Origin: Tetranychus cinnabarinus | Lineage: Eukaryota > Arthropoda > Arachnida > Trombidiformes > Tetranychidae | NCBI GenBank assembly: GCA_022266195.1 | Contig: WHVY01000008.1 | Coordinates: forward strand, 868,001-932,000 | Length of the DNA stretch: 64,000 nucleotides | Reading direction: 5' to 3' | Part shown: one piece after another, positions 53,842 to 64,000 of the stretch | Layout: the number at the start of each line of letters is the position of its first letter | Numbering within the stretch: position 1 is the first letter of the stretch | The notes under the pieces: model-generated | Told to the model about the DNA's origin: nothing | What the model saw: only the letters and a program-made list of their open reading frames with translations | Databases searched by the model: none | Position numbers and translations under genes: made by a program

Positions 53842-54345
53842 GTTATTATTTTACCGTAAAATTTTTTCTCAGGCCAAAGGACAGCAAGTCTTCAACCTAA
53901 ACAAATCACTTTTTTCCCATCAACTTAGACATGCAATGAAACCCAATAAATTTTTTACTCTTTCTTCAACATCCCAATCATTTTTATTAATTAATGTTTT
54001 CCGCAAAGTTTTTCTGAGGCCAAAGGAGATCAACTTCAAAACCTAAACAAGTCACTCTTTTCTGGCCAACTCAAGCATGCCAACTAACCTCATTTACCGA
54101 TAAATTTTGTACTTTTTTACTTTTCCTTCAACATCTTAATCATTTTAGTCTTATTAACAAATGATGTGATTTTACCGTAAAGTTTTTTCGCGAGCCGAAG
54201 ATGAGCAACTTCACAACCTAAACGAGTCACTCTTGCCCGACCAACTCTAGCATACCATCGTACCCCATCCACCGATAACTTTTTTGCACTTTTACTTTTC
54301 TTCATCATCTTTGTCTTCATTTTCAATTTTGTCATTTCTTCATCG
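53842..54345 (+). repeat. Dispersed repeat family R1, three tandem longer units
   Basis: Three imperfect units begin near 53850, 53996 and 54171, with core starts at about 53895, 54041 and 54216 (spacing 146 and 175). Shared order: TTTTACCGTAAAGTTTTTTC, then GAGGCCAAAGGAG, then AACTTCAAAACCTAAACAAG, then TCACTCTT, then GGCCAACTCAAGCATGCC, then a T-rich end with TTCTTCAACATC. These carry more flanking sequence than the 48.4 kb copies, so the full unit may be about 150-175 bases. The two ATG frames crossing it (53840-54046 plus, 54117-54335 minus) are not preserved between units, so this is not a coding repeat. Confidence 0.65.
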
Positions 54346-54349
54346 AAAC

Positions 54350-56545
54350 TTGGCCAACTTGAAAATTCCGAATTTTGAACCCATGAATTTTCCGTAATAT
54401 TTATTTTTCTTCCTTCCCTACACCATTCATGTGTTCAATTATCTCAGAATATTGATTGATTGATTAACCATTTTCAACATTTTCTTCTTCATCTTTTTTC
54501 CCATTCTCTCATATCGTAAATGTAAACTAATGTAATATTCAAGTTAACCAATCGTTAATTATCTCACTAATTAAATGACATGAAACTCTGTTTTCATCTA
54601 AACTTCACTTTCCATCTCAATCAAGCAAAACACTGAACACACATTTAACATGTTCGCTGTTACCAGCTTTTGCTGTTACCAATTTTTTAATTACCTTTTC
54701 CTCCTTTTCACTTTCATCATTCTTATCATCATCATTTGGTTAAAAAAAACGAATGAGAGGCATCAAGAAAAGAAAGCAAAAGAAGAAGCAAAAAGAAGGC
54801 AAGAAAAAAACATAAAAAATGATTAAAATGACACATAAACAAGGTAATACTTTACCAGGTAATTGCCTAGTTACCAGTTGAGGAAAGTAAAAACAAGATT
54901 CATTTTGACATTGTTTTTACTCCTTTACACCAGCGACACCAAACAAAATACCAAAACAAGAAATGTTATCCCACCATTACCCATGCTCGTTACCTTCATA
55001 ATATCATCATCTTGATCATCCAACCTTCTTGCCATCTTTCCTCCTCCCTCTTCTTCCCGCCTCCATCTCAGTCAATCCCTTTCCTGCATCCCCTTGTTTT
55101 TTAGGCAAAAATGAAGCAGCAAACTTTATCACCTCATGTTACCATGTTTGTGATGTTGCGCTTGTTTAATACTTTTACCTTGATTGTTTCTCATCTTGTT
55201 GTTGCTTTGTTAACTAACTTGATAATTTGGTTGAACAAACACTCGTCACTTTTAATTGATGTTGCACTTTCATCATCACCCCTCATCCTGCTAAATAATG
55301 CTAATCATGAGCATTGTATATACAACAATTAGTTGTCAAGCTAGCAAAAGCTGGCATCAACCATGAAAGTACACAGATAACACAAAGAATTTCAAAGAAT
55401 GTCACTATTCATCTATCAAAATCAATAAAAAAGAAATTCATTTTTTCCTCTTTTTTCCAACAAAAATTGGAACCGAAAGTTGCAATAAATTTTGTCATTC
55501 GCAACACGATTTTCAAACTCATTCCATGTTTCATAATTGAACAATTACCAGAGCAAAGAACAGAATTTTTTGTTTATTTCTTTATCCATTTTCTACTGGT
55601 TCAAGGGGTCGACTATTTACTCTGTTAATTGATTATTATTGCTATTAAACATTATACCAGTTTCTTGTTTGCATATTAAATAATGATTGTAATGTATGTT
55701 ACATGATTAATTGCATTAAAACTCACTGGTCCAATCGAGCCTTCAACTGCCTTTTCCTCTTTCAACTTAATGACTTTTGTCAAATTGAATGGATAATAAC
55801 TTTTAAGCAGATCTTTTGCCATTCAATCTTTAATCTCCTTTTAATCTCTATTTTTCCATATTTATGCTGCCTTTCAAATAATTGCACAAGATGTTGCCAG
55901 ATAAATTCATTGTTGCCTGCCTTTGTCCTCTTCACTCGCAATTCATGCAAAAACAATTTCAATCTGGTTCATGCTCTTGTTTAGTCAATTCATATGATTG
56001 TCTTTTGTCACCGAAAAAAGGAGAGGAAAGAGAAGAGAAAAGTTGATCCAAGGTGAAATCAATATGTAAGATGATTTCAAGTTGAACAAGATGAGAGTCT
56101 CTTGCAAATGAAGTAATTTTATCGGATCAAGAAGACTGTCATAGCAAAAAGTGATCAAATTTATTCCCAGATGAACATCTAAATCCAATTCATTTAATGT
56201 TTTATAGAGAGGTAAAGAGAAGGAGAAAGAAGATGCTGAATGATAATGATGATGATGGTGAAAATGATGATGAAAATGAAAGCTTAAAGTGATTCAAGAA
56301 AATGAAAAAAAGGAGAAAATTTTTTTCTTCTTCCTTCACTGTCTTTGTCAATGCTTAATGCTTCATCATTTAACCAGTTATAATGCTACTTTAAGTTAAT
56401 GCAATTTTCACCTTCAATTGATTATTTAATGATAATGTTCAAAGTTAAATTAATAAACTGAACAGTTTATCCAATACTGCTTTCCACCTCTTTGGTTTCA
56501 ACGTTTTTTTTACTTCTTGTTACATTTACTTTTCATGATAATAAA
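54350..56545. other. AT-rich non-coding stretch
   Basis: No gene is supported. The plus-strand frames at 55111-55332 and 55314-55628 adjoin but have AT-driven composition and no motif. A GATGATGATG run lies near 56245. Confidence 0.5.
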
Positions 56546-56549
56546 TAAA

Positions 56550-57065
56550 TTATGAAATTATCACAAAAATTTCCATTTTCCTTGCCACTTGTTCAATTGG
56601 AGTAAATGATAAATTTACTGAATCAAGTTGATGGAAACAAATGAAGAGAAGAGAGATGAAATTGAATTTGCGCCAAAATTCATTAATCATTTCATTTGGT
56701 TCATTACAAATTTCAAATGATCGATACACAAGTTGATTTACTTTACTAATTATCTCTACAAAGTCTCGTCTTTTACCTTTAATGAGAGTTGCTCGAGTGC
56801 CAGAATCGATAATGAAAAATGAGGGAAAATTCAAGTTTTTCAGTCGAGATTGGAAAACATGAAACTGTCGACATAAACAATTGTTAAGATTGTTCAAGTT
56901 ATTTGTTGCTCCATTCAAAAGATTGTTCCCAAAGTGGGCAAATTTATTGTCCATTGTTGGACATTTTTCATTAGCAAAAAATTTCGATTGTTTATGTTGG
57001 TCGTAATTCACCTGAACTGTCATGATTGGCTTTTCCGATTTAAAAGTTTCTTTACTCGAAAATTG
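56550..57065 (-). other. Unassigned 157-codon frame, possible old coding sequence
   Basis: The minus strand is open from 57065 to a stop at 56550, with an ATG at 57023. The predicted 157 residues are more protein-like than other long frames here. They show an Asn/Leu-rich part (about residues 33-50), two Cys (49, 51), a hydrophobic strand leading to IIDSGTRATLI (residues 71-81), a basic turn (KGKRRD) and an amphipathic stretch with Cys and Trp. Asp73-Ser74-Gly75 after hydrophobic residues resembles a retropepsin active-site turn, but no flap or second conserved Gly-containing strand follows. It may be a single-exon orphan gene, a mobile-element fossil, or chance. No promoter or poly(A) evidence was used. 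Confidence 0.22.
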
Positions 57066-58383
57066 TTAATTACTTTGTCCATTTTGTCTACTATTTTTAT
57101 CGAGAAAATGACTTTTCCAAAGTTGGTCCATTTTCGTTGTTTTTGTTCAACTAAAGCAGTTTAATGTAAATACTGTGAAGTGCATTAAATCTCAAGTTGA
57201 AAGGTTCGAGTTGAAACACTTTTTGTTTCCCAATGAATCTCATTTTGTTTGGCTAGCAATTTGATTGCAACTTCGATATGACCTCAAGTATTATCATTTT
57301 CACGAGTCAATCTCGTGGGAGATTAACTGAATCTTTTACCTTCCTTTTCATCCAGTTAATCTTTTCCATTTTGACTCATCTTCTCCAACTTATCCAAGTT
57401 AATATAAATATTTTTCTTGAAACAAGGATGAAATGGGTGAGAAAGATGTTCCTTTAAACATTAACAGAGTAACATTTATCCACTTGACAGTGAAAAAGGT
57501 AAATACACTTTTCCAGTAATTTCACTTAAATCACCTTTCGAGTCAGTCTTTACACAAATTGTCAACAATCCTTGATTAATGGTCAGTTGAAGCAATTACA
57601 ATTGGACAAATTTGTTCGCTTAAAGAAAAGACAAAAACGCAAATTTTGTGACTCAACTCGAAATTTAAATTCAACTTTAAATGAAACATTAACCTTTTGA
57701 TTGGAAATTGGCTTTGATTTATTAAAGAGTTTTGCCTTTTGTCTTCAAATTATTTGCTCATTTAAACTGGATAATCTTTATTTATTTGAAATGCTTTTCA
57801 TTAGATTTTCTTTTTCAAGGTTCAACAGGAATTCAAGTATTCATGATGAATGGTAAAATTGATGTCGACTGAAGAAACAATGATGAAAATGTTTCATCGT
57901 GCGTTAAACAGGCAACCGTTAAAGATTTCAAGTCGAACCTCGAAAAAGTGTAACCCTTCAAGTGTACATTTAAATGCGATAAAAGATAAATAATAGACTC
58001 GATAAACTATTCTGATGAATGTATTTGGTAATGAAAAGTGTCACTTTGAAGAAACAAAAGGCAAGTCAAGAAGAGTAAAAAAAGCGATATTCAAATGAAG
58101 AGCAATTTTGCATTTTACTTTCTTCTCTTGCATCTCAAACGGTTAAAGATTAAAGATGTTGAATGTAAAAGTTGAAAAGTGCAAGTGATTTGTTTTGTTG
58201 GTACTTTGACATGAAGAGCAAGGGATGAACAATAGACCAAAAACACTGGCAATAAGGAAGGGATAATATGATGAGATTTGGCGGAGCAGGTCATTTGCAC
58301 AGGGAACCATGAAATGAGGCTCATCATTATCCATTAAAAAATAACAAACTCTAATAAATGATGGTGAGATGAAGAGAGCCAAA

Positions 58384-58396
58384 TATATATATATAA
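58384..58396 (+). repeat. AT microsatellite
   Basis: ATATATATATATA. Confidence 0.8.
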
Positions 58397-59131
58397 AGGT
58401 TAACAGGGAATTGGTGTTTTGGGTAGTTTAACGCATCACTTGATACCCACAACATGCTTCACCAAATTTTGATTGCTATTCAAGGGTTCCAATGATCACT
58501 TAATATTGGGATATCCTTAGTTGATTTTCTCATTCCTTTTTCTTCTTCATTTGAACAAAAAGTAAAGATTCAACTTCTCATGATGAAAGTATTATTTACA
58601 TTAATTCACTTTGATAGGCAAATATATTCAAAAGTTTAATAATGTTTCCTTTTTTTGTGCTCAAATTGTTTACTTGAGAATTGGCATTTACTAGGCAAAA
58701 AAAGAGGAGAAGAAGAAGAGAGGAAAAGATGGCGAAAAAAAGGATTTCAAATTAACCTGTTTAAAATGATTTTTCATTGATTGTTCAATGAACACTTTGC
58801 ACCATTTAATTCAGCAATACAAGTTTAAATTTATTCAACCAAACCCATTGAAATGAGTGACACTTGTGAAAAGAGAAGATGAAAGTTTCAATGTAACTAC
58901 AATTGTTTTCTTTGCCTTGCCATTTCGATCAACATTTTGTATTCCAAGATTATCATCTGATTGCTTCTGAACTTTTTTTTTGCTCTCACCAACTTTTTTG
59001 ATACACTTTAATGTGTTTAATATATTGATACAAAAATGAAGGTTAAATTTTTTGGGGCAAAAATATCTTTATCAGCAAGAAAAACAAGAAAAGATTGAAA
59101 AGTGATAACATTTGACAGGGAATTGAACAAA

Positions 59132-59141
59132 ACTGGGAGTG
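59132..59141 (-). repeat. CACTCCCAGT motif, copy 4 (minus strand)
   Basis: Plus strand ACTGGGAGTG; the next bases, read on the minus strand, give a preceding TTTT as in copies 2 and 6. Confidence 0.5.
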
Positions 59142-59799
59142 AAAAATGTGATAAAAATTGTGACTGCAAAGTGTGAAGTTGAAAAGACAAAAGTTATAGG
59201 CAAAGATTGAGAGCTGTTCAAGTGTAAAAAAATTAATATCATTTAATGAAAAAGTAAAAACTAGTTGAAATTGTTGACATGTTTGAATGGGAAAGGAAAG
59301 CGAAAGAAGACAAAACAAAACAAAAAAATGGTTTATTCAGATGATAATGAACTGGATTGCAGTTGAATTACTTTTTTCCTCTTCTTCTCACCTTTATTAC
59401 TCTTTACCCTTTTCATCACCCTTTCATCATCAACATCATTTATTAACATGAAAAGTAATAACTTTTAATATCGTCAAATATAATAATTTTCAGAACAAGG
59501 TTCAATATTAAAAAGGCGAATAAGCAAAAAGTTCTGTTCAAGTATTTGTTTTTTCTTCATCTTCCTTCTCATGCCCTTTCCACACCAACAACTCTAATAA
59601 TTTACACTTTTATCTCATCCTTTTTTTGTTGGCTGTTCAAATGATAATACAAGATATTATTTAAGCTTCATGTCCTACAAGCTTTTATCGAGCAAAGTTC
59701 CAAAAGCGATACAAGCAAAAAATATCATTTCTGAATTAACTTGTCTATCTCATTATTTTTATTATTTTCATTCCCAGATTATAGAGAATAATAATGCTG

Positions 59800-59809
59800 A
59801 CTGGGAGTG
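59800..59809 (-). repeat. CACTCCCAGT motif, copy 5 (minus strand)
   Basis: Plus strand ACTGGGAGTG, 668 bases from copy 4. Confidence 0.5.
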
Positions 59810-61297
59810 AGAATTTTGTGATTCTCTTTTTTTCTCTTCTTGTTGTGCCATCATTATTATCCTTCTTTTGTCAGCATTTTCAGCATTTCCTTTTATTCAT
59901 ATTGAAAACCTTTTGCTTCTCTTCACTTTCATAACCAGATCATGATATTGAAGTGATGATAATATTTAATAGGAAAAACACTGCTCAAAGCAAGTGTAAA
60001 ATATTTTGGCAACATCGGTCAAAATATAATAAGATAACAGAGGAAAAGAGAAAGAAGAAAAGAGAAAAAATTGTTTCTCAAAATGTCGCATCTTGAGCTC
60101 TTCTCTTCCCATTCACTCACATATACATAACATGAGATTATAACCTTTTGTTTAGGTTAACACTATTTTTTCTCATCTTCATCTTTTCTTTTAACCTCTT
60201 CTCCTATCATCCGTTAACAAGTTGACTTTCATCCGATTACATCTTCTTTCCATCTTCCATCTTCTTTAGTGTTTATATATGTTTATATATTTTTCCAGTG
60301 AATCAGTTGACTCTTTCCTTCTCTTTACCTCTGAGCTTGTTTGATAAACATGCTACATTGGATGCGAAATATGTACATTAGTATCTAATGCTCAATCAGG
60401 CCCAATGTCAATCTTTTGACAACAACCATTAGTTGAACTGTTCAACTCGAAAAGAGCAAAAAAAACTGTTTTTTTCTGTTAATCTTTTTCTTCTTCTTCT
60501 TCTCTCGCCTTCTCCTCCTACTTGCCTTAATAGACCAACAAACGCAAAAACATCTCCTTCTTGTCCATTTTTGTCACCTTTATCATTAACCATTAAATGA
60601 TTAAACAAGCGACAATGTATCAACTAATCAACATTCATTTCACCCGTAAAATTGACTCAATCACCAATCCATTGAACCTGTCAAGAGATTGAATTGCAGC
60701 TCGAACAAAAAAAGTCTTTTCGACGTGATCGAGTCCGAGTTGATTTCAACCTTTTCACGTTTAAATCTGAATCAAGAAATAATCCAATAAACATTTGCTT
60801 TTCTCAACCAAAAAGTCTATTTACTCGCCTTGAGACATTCAACTTTACATTGATATAAATATTGAAAAGAGAATGGAAAATAATCTCTTTTTATCATCTT
60901 TTTAATAAACTTAAAGTTATCCCATTCATGGACACTTCCAAGTGCTGTTAATCAGTTGAGTAGCAAAATGGGAAAATAAAGGAATGAATAGAGTTGAATG
61001 TTTCCAAAAAGGTTGACAAAATTAAACGTGTCACTTGTGTTATCAACATAAAAGTAGAGATTGAAGGAAAGATGAGAAGTAAAGATAAACTTGAAGAATT
61101 GTTCATTCCCTTGATAATCAATTTGGCGTAAATATAGTCGAAGCCTTGAATGGTGTAAAGGAAAAAGAGACAAAATTATAACTACTCATGATTCAGATCG
61201 ATGATGATGATATTAAGACGATAATGATATTCAACATGATATCAACTATTTACTCTTCAAGTGTGTATAACAATACATATGCTTATAAACGATTTTT

Positions 61298-61307
61298 CAC
61301 TCCCAGT
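61298..61307 (+). repeat. CACTCCCAGT motif, copy 6
   Basis: Exact 10-mer preceded by TTTT. Confidence 0.5.
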
Positions 61308-64000
61308 GTTAACTTGGTAAAAGATAAAATGGAAATAATATTTATCTTTATTCCTTCTGATTGATTCTCATCTGATTATCATCTAATATATTCCAGTTTA
61401 CAATGTTGCCCTGTTTAATATTCAATATTAAGAGAAAAGGAGAAAAATAAAGTTCGCCCGAAAAAAAACGATTATCCAAATGGCGATAAAGCTTTGAGTC
61501 GAGTCAACCTTTTGTTTCAAATGGTTTAATCGTTTTAATCAAGAAACTTTTTTGTCGCTTCAAACTTTCAAACCTAATTGTAATCGATTAACACAATTGT
61601 CACTGTAAATGGTAAATTGATTGAACAGCGAAAAAAAGCAAACCTTATTAACTCGAGAATCGAGAAAAGTTCATTTTTTTTATTCGAAACATCTTGACAA
61701 CAATAAGATGAGAAACAAAAAAAAACGGTGAAAAAGGCGATGAAACAAGTTTTTATACACAAAAGTGTAACACCTTTTGAACCCAGTTTTTGTGTTACTT
61801 TTGTTTGCCAAAAAAATACTGTTGACCTTGTTCAACAATCTCATTTATAAACCTTTATTCTGTTACTTTTTTTCACCTTTTTTGCAACATTTTCTTTTAA
61901 CCTGATTTTCTTTCCATTTTCATCTTCCTTCATGAGCATCATCCTAGACTCCACTTTATCCACTTGCATTTACCCATTTAACCATCAAATTGTTGAACCT
62001 TTTCATTGAGTAAAAAAGATGACAGAAAATTTGGGCTCGGAATTGATAAGAATTTTTGTTAGCGAAAAAAAAGTAAATTCAAAATTGATGGTTAAACAGT
62101 TCATCATGTTGAATTGAGAAAATTGATTTTGAAGGGAAAAAACTTGACATTGATCAACTCATTTCACCATTTACTTTGCAACTCATTTTTCTGGTCATTT
62201 TTTTCTCATCTAAATTGTTTCATAAAATGGAAAGCAAAATGACCGAGTCTCTTGTAGTTTCATCAACTTGACCAACTCCCAGTTCAATGTTTGCAACACT
62301 TTTTTACTTCTCGTAAGTATTCATTTAAGGTGGAAAAAGATTTGGTGAACAGAAGACATGAAAAGAAACACAATTTTGACCAAAAATTTTGTCTTGTCCA
62401 CTCACAATAATCTCTTGTATGACATTTCAATGGACATGTTATATCATGTCATGCAAGTTGATATCAAAAATAAATCCTCTCTCATGTATGTATATTGATA
62501 ATCTCAAAATTGTGACCTTTTCTTCATTCTTTCCTTTTCTCCCTCTTTACCTTTCAATCTTTATCATCTTTAACATGTTCATCATTATCATGGTACATCA
62601 TGTAATCCTTGTAACTTTCATCTTCATCTTTTCTCTCCTTCTTCTTATTCCAACATTTTTATCCATTTCTGATTCGTTTTTTTTTTCTTCTTCTTCTTTT
62701 CATAGACATTCTATATTATCTGTTACATGCACTGATCGTAAAGAAACTGAAAAGGTAATAACAAAGGTCAAACATGAAAAACATGATGATCATGGCCATG
62801 AGTTACAAAAGAGTAACCAAGAAAAATTTCTTTGCCTGATTCCTTTCAATGTCACAAAAAGCTGTTGAACACTTTACACTTTTAAACCTTAATCATGAAA
62901 CTTGCAACAGAACTTTTCATAAGTTGCATTTTCACAAATTTCATGGGAACCTCAACTGAAAATTTCTTTCATTTAAATTCACTCATTTCGAGTATAAATT
63001 TCACTATTTATTGCAACTTTGTCCACTTTCTCAACCTTTTTATGGTCAGCCAATTGGACTCAATTTTTGTTGCTTATCAATAAAAATATTGTAATAAAGT
63101 CGAGTAAAGTTTGCAATATTTTTTTTGCCCTTCACTTCAAACTGTGACAATGAAACTCAGAAACTGAAATTCGTGTTTTCACTCAATCAATTGAATTGAC
63201 AATTTATGATGTGAAAAGCAAACAGCAAAATTGGTTGAAAGATTGAGAAGAAAAAAAAAAGTTTTCTTTTCTTCGAATCAATAATTTTCTCGAAATTGCA
63301 AGGTTGATGGATAAATTGATTACTTTGTTTCTGAATGTTGATCATCTTTTGAATAATTGTCATTTCCATGTTGAAATCAACTTTTATTTCCATGAATTTT
63401 AACAAGCATTAATGTGTACATTATTTAACCCTTAACTCAATTGTCAGTAAAAGTTAAAGAAAGTGAAAAAAAGTGTCTCAAATGGATCAACTTTTCACTC
63501 TCTTTAGTCAAATGAATCTCAATTACAAGTTTAATGGATAAGTTTACCAGAATCAAGATTTTTGCCTGTGAATAAGTTGAAGATTTAACATGTCACTAGC
63601 ACGATTAGCTGATAATTAGGTTAAAATGGATGACAAAAAGAAATGAAGATAAAAGTGATGTAAACAGGTGAGACATGGAAAAGTCATCTTCATCTTGATC
63701 ATTCTCCGCTTTTCTTTCCAGTTAAATGCATTATAATGTAGACTTAGCTTTTCTCCTCTTTTTTGTTGAAAATGTTGAACAACTTGTTTCATTTGGCGTC
63801 TCAACTTGACGGATTTATTTTCGAGGGATTTTCATTCAACTCAGAGGAAGAACCAAGAAACTCTTTATCGTCATTCACCAAGATTTATCATCTTCTCTCC
63901 ATTCCTTTCCTGTTTACTCTCATCTGAGGTAACAACATTGTCACCTTCAAAGTTGATTCCCAAGAAAGGTTCAAAAATCCATGTCAAACCTTTCCTTACA

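Larger units (their letters stand above)
57070..64000. other. AT-rich non-coding stretch
   Basis: No gene is supported. Three exact CACTCCCAGT motifs (both strands) fall in this stretch. Pyrimidine-rich text at 60480-60520 and 62520-62705 generates several open frames, including 62389-62868 (159 codons, Phe/Ile/Ser-rich). A short minus-strand frame near 60650-60770 has mixed residues but no motif. Confidence 0.55.

Noticed and set aside
53840..54335. Two frames across the tandem R1 units
   Set aside because: The reading frame is not maintained between repeat copies.
62389..62868. 159-codon plus-strand frame
   Set aside because: Ile/Phe/Ser-rich text over pyrimidine tracts with a long TTC repeat; no domain.
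1..64000. tRNA, rRNA, known microRNA and CRISPR features
   Set aside because: I looked for T-arm-like GGTTCGA boxes, ribosomal text, familiar conserved microRNA seeds and evenly spaced direct repeats and saw none convincing; a covariance-model scan would be decisive.

Overview
This 64 kb window looks like non-coding eukaryotic DNA, most likely arthropod. By eye it is about one third G+C. Simple repeats are everywhere (ATC/GAT, GAA, GA, GT), as are long purine-only or pyrimidine-only runs. Open frames are short, and most are low-complexity by-products of these tracts. Two short tracts match the TTAGG-type arthropod telomere repeat. Base texture and microsatellite style recall a spider mite (Tetranychus-like), but that is an impression from memory, not a demonstration. 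I find no intact protein-coding gene, rRNA, tRNA, CRISPR array or complete transposon. The window is best read as a gene desert, a very large intron, or a regulatory interval.

Several islands have a different texture (more CG dinucleotides, less microsatellite, gene-like codons). At 3.3-4.4 kb on the minus strand lies a broken reading frame that looks like a decayed retrotransposon Gag, with a basic Arg/Gly linker and a ruined zinc-knuckle-like stretch. At 6.26-6.78 kb on the plus strand a broken frame resembles a Myb/SANT-like (trihelix-type) DNA-binding domain and continues into a further gene-like open stretch. Smaller unassigned coding-like islands lie at 14.9-15.4, 16.2-16.5, 22.3-22.5, 23.0, 27.6-28.4, 34.3 and 56.6-57.1 kb. 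They look like fossils of mobile elements or genes, or at best isolated exons.

The clearest unexplained structure is a diverged dispersed repeat family with core AACCTAAACAAGTCACTCTT. Copies lie on the minus strand at 38.0 and 40.5-41.0 kb, and on the plus strand in clusters at 48.4-48.8 kb (four) and 53.8-54.3 kb (three). A second signal is a pair of inverted telomere-like tracts at 33.9 and 44.6 kb that share 22 identical bases. A third is the 10-mer CACTCCCAGT, present six times on both strands where far fewer than one would be expected. The remainder is AT-rich sequence with simple repeats.

No operon or pathway logic can be drawn. Homology search, transcript mapping and comparison with related genomes would decide whether the islands are exons or fossils.
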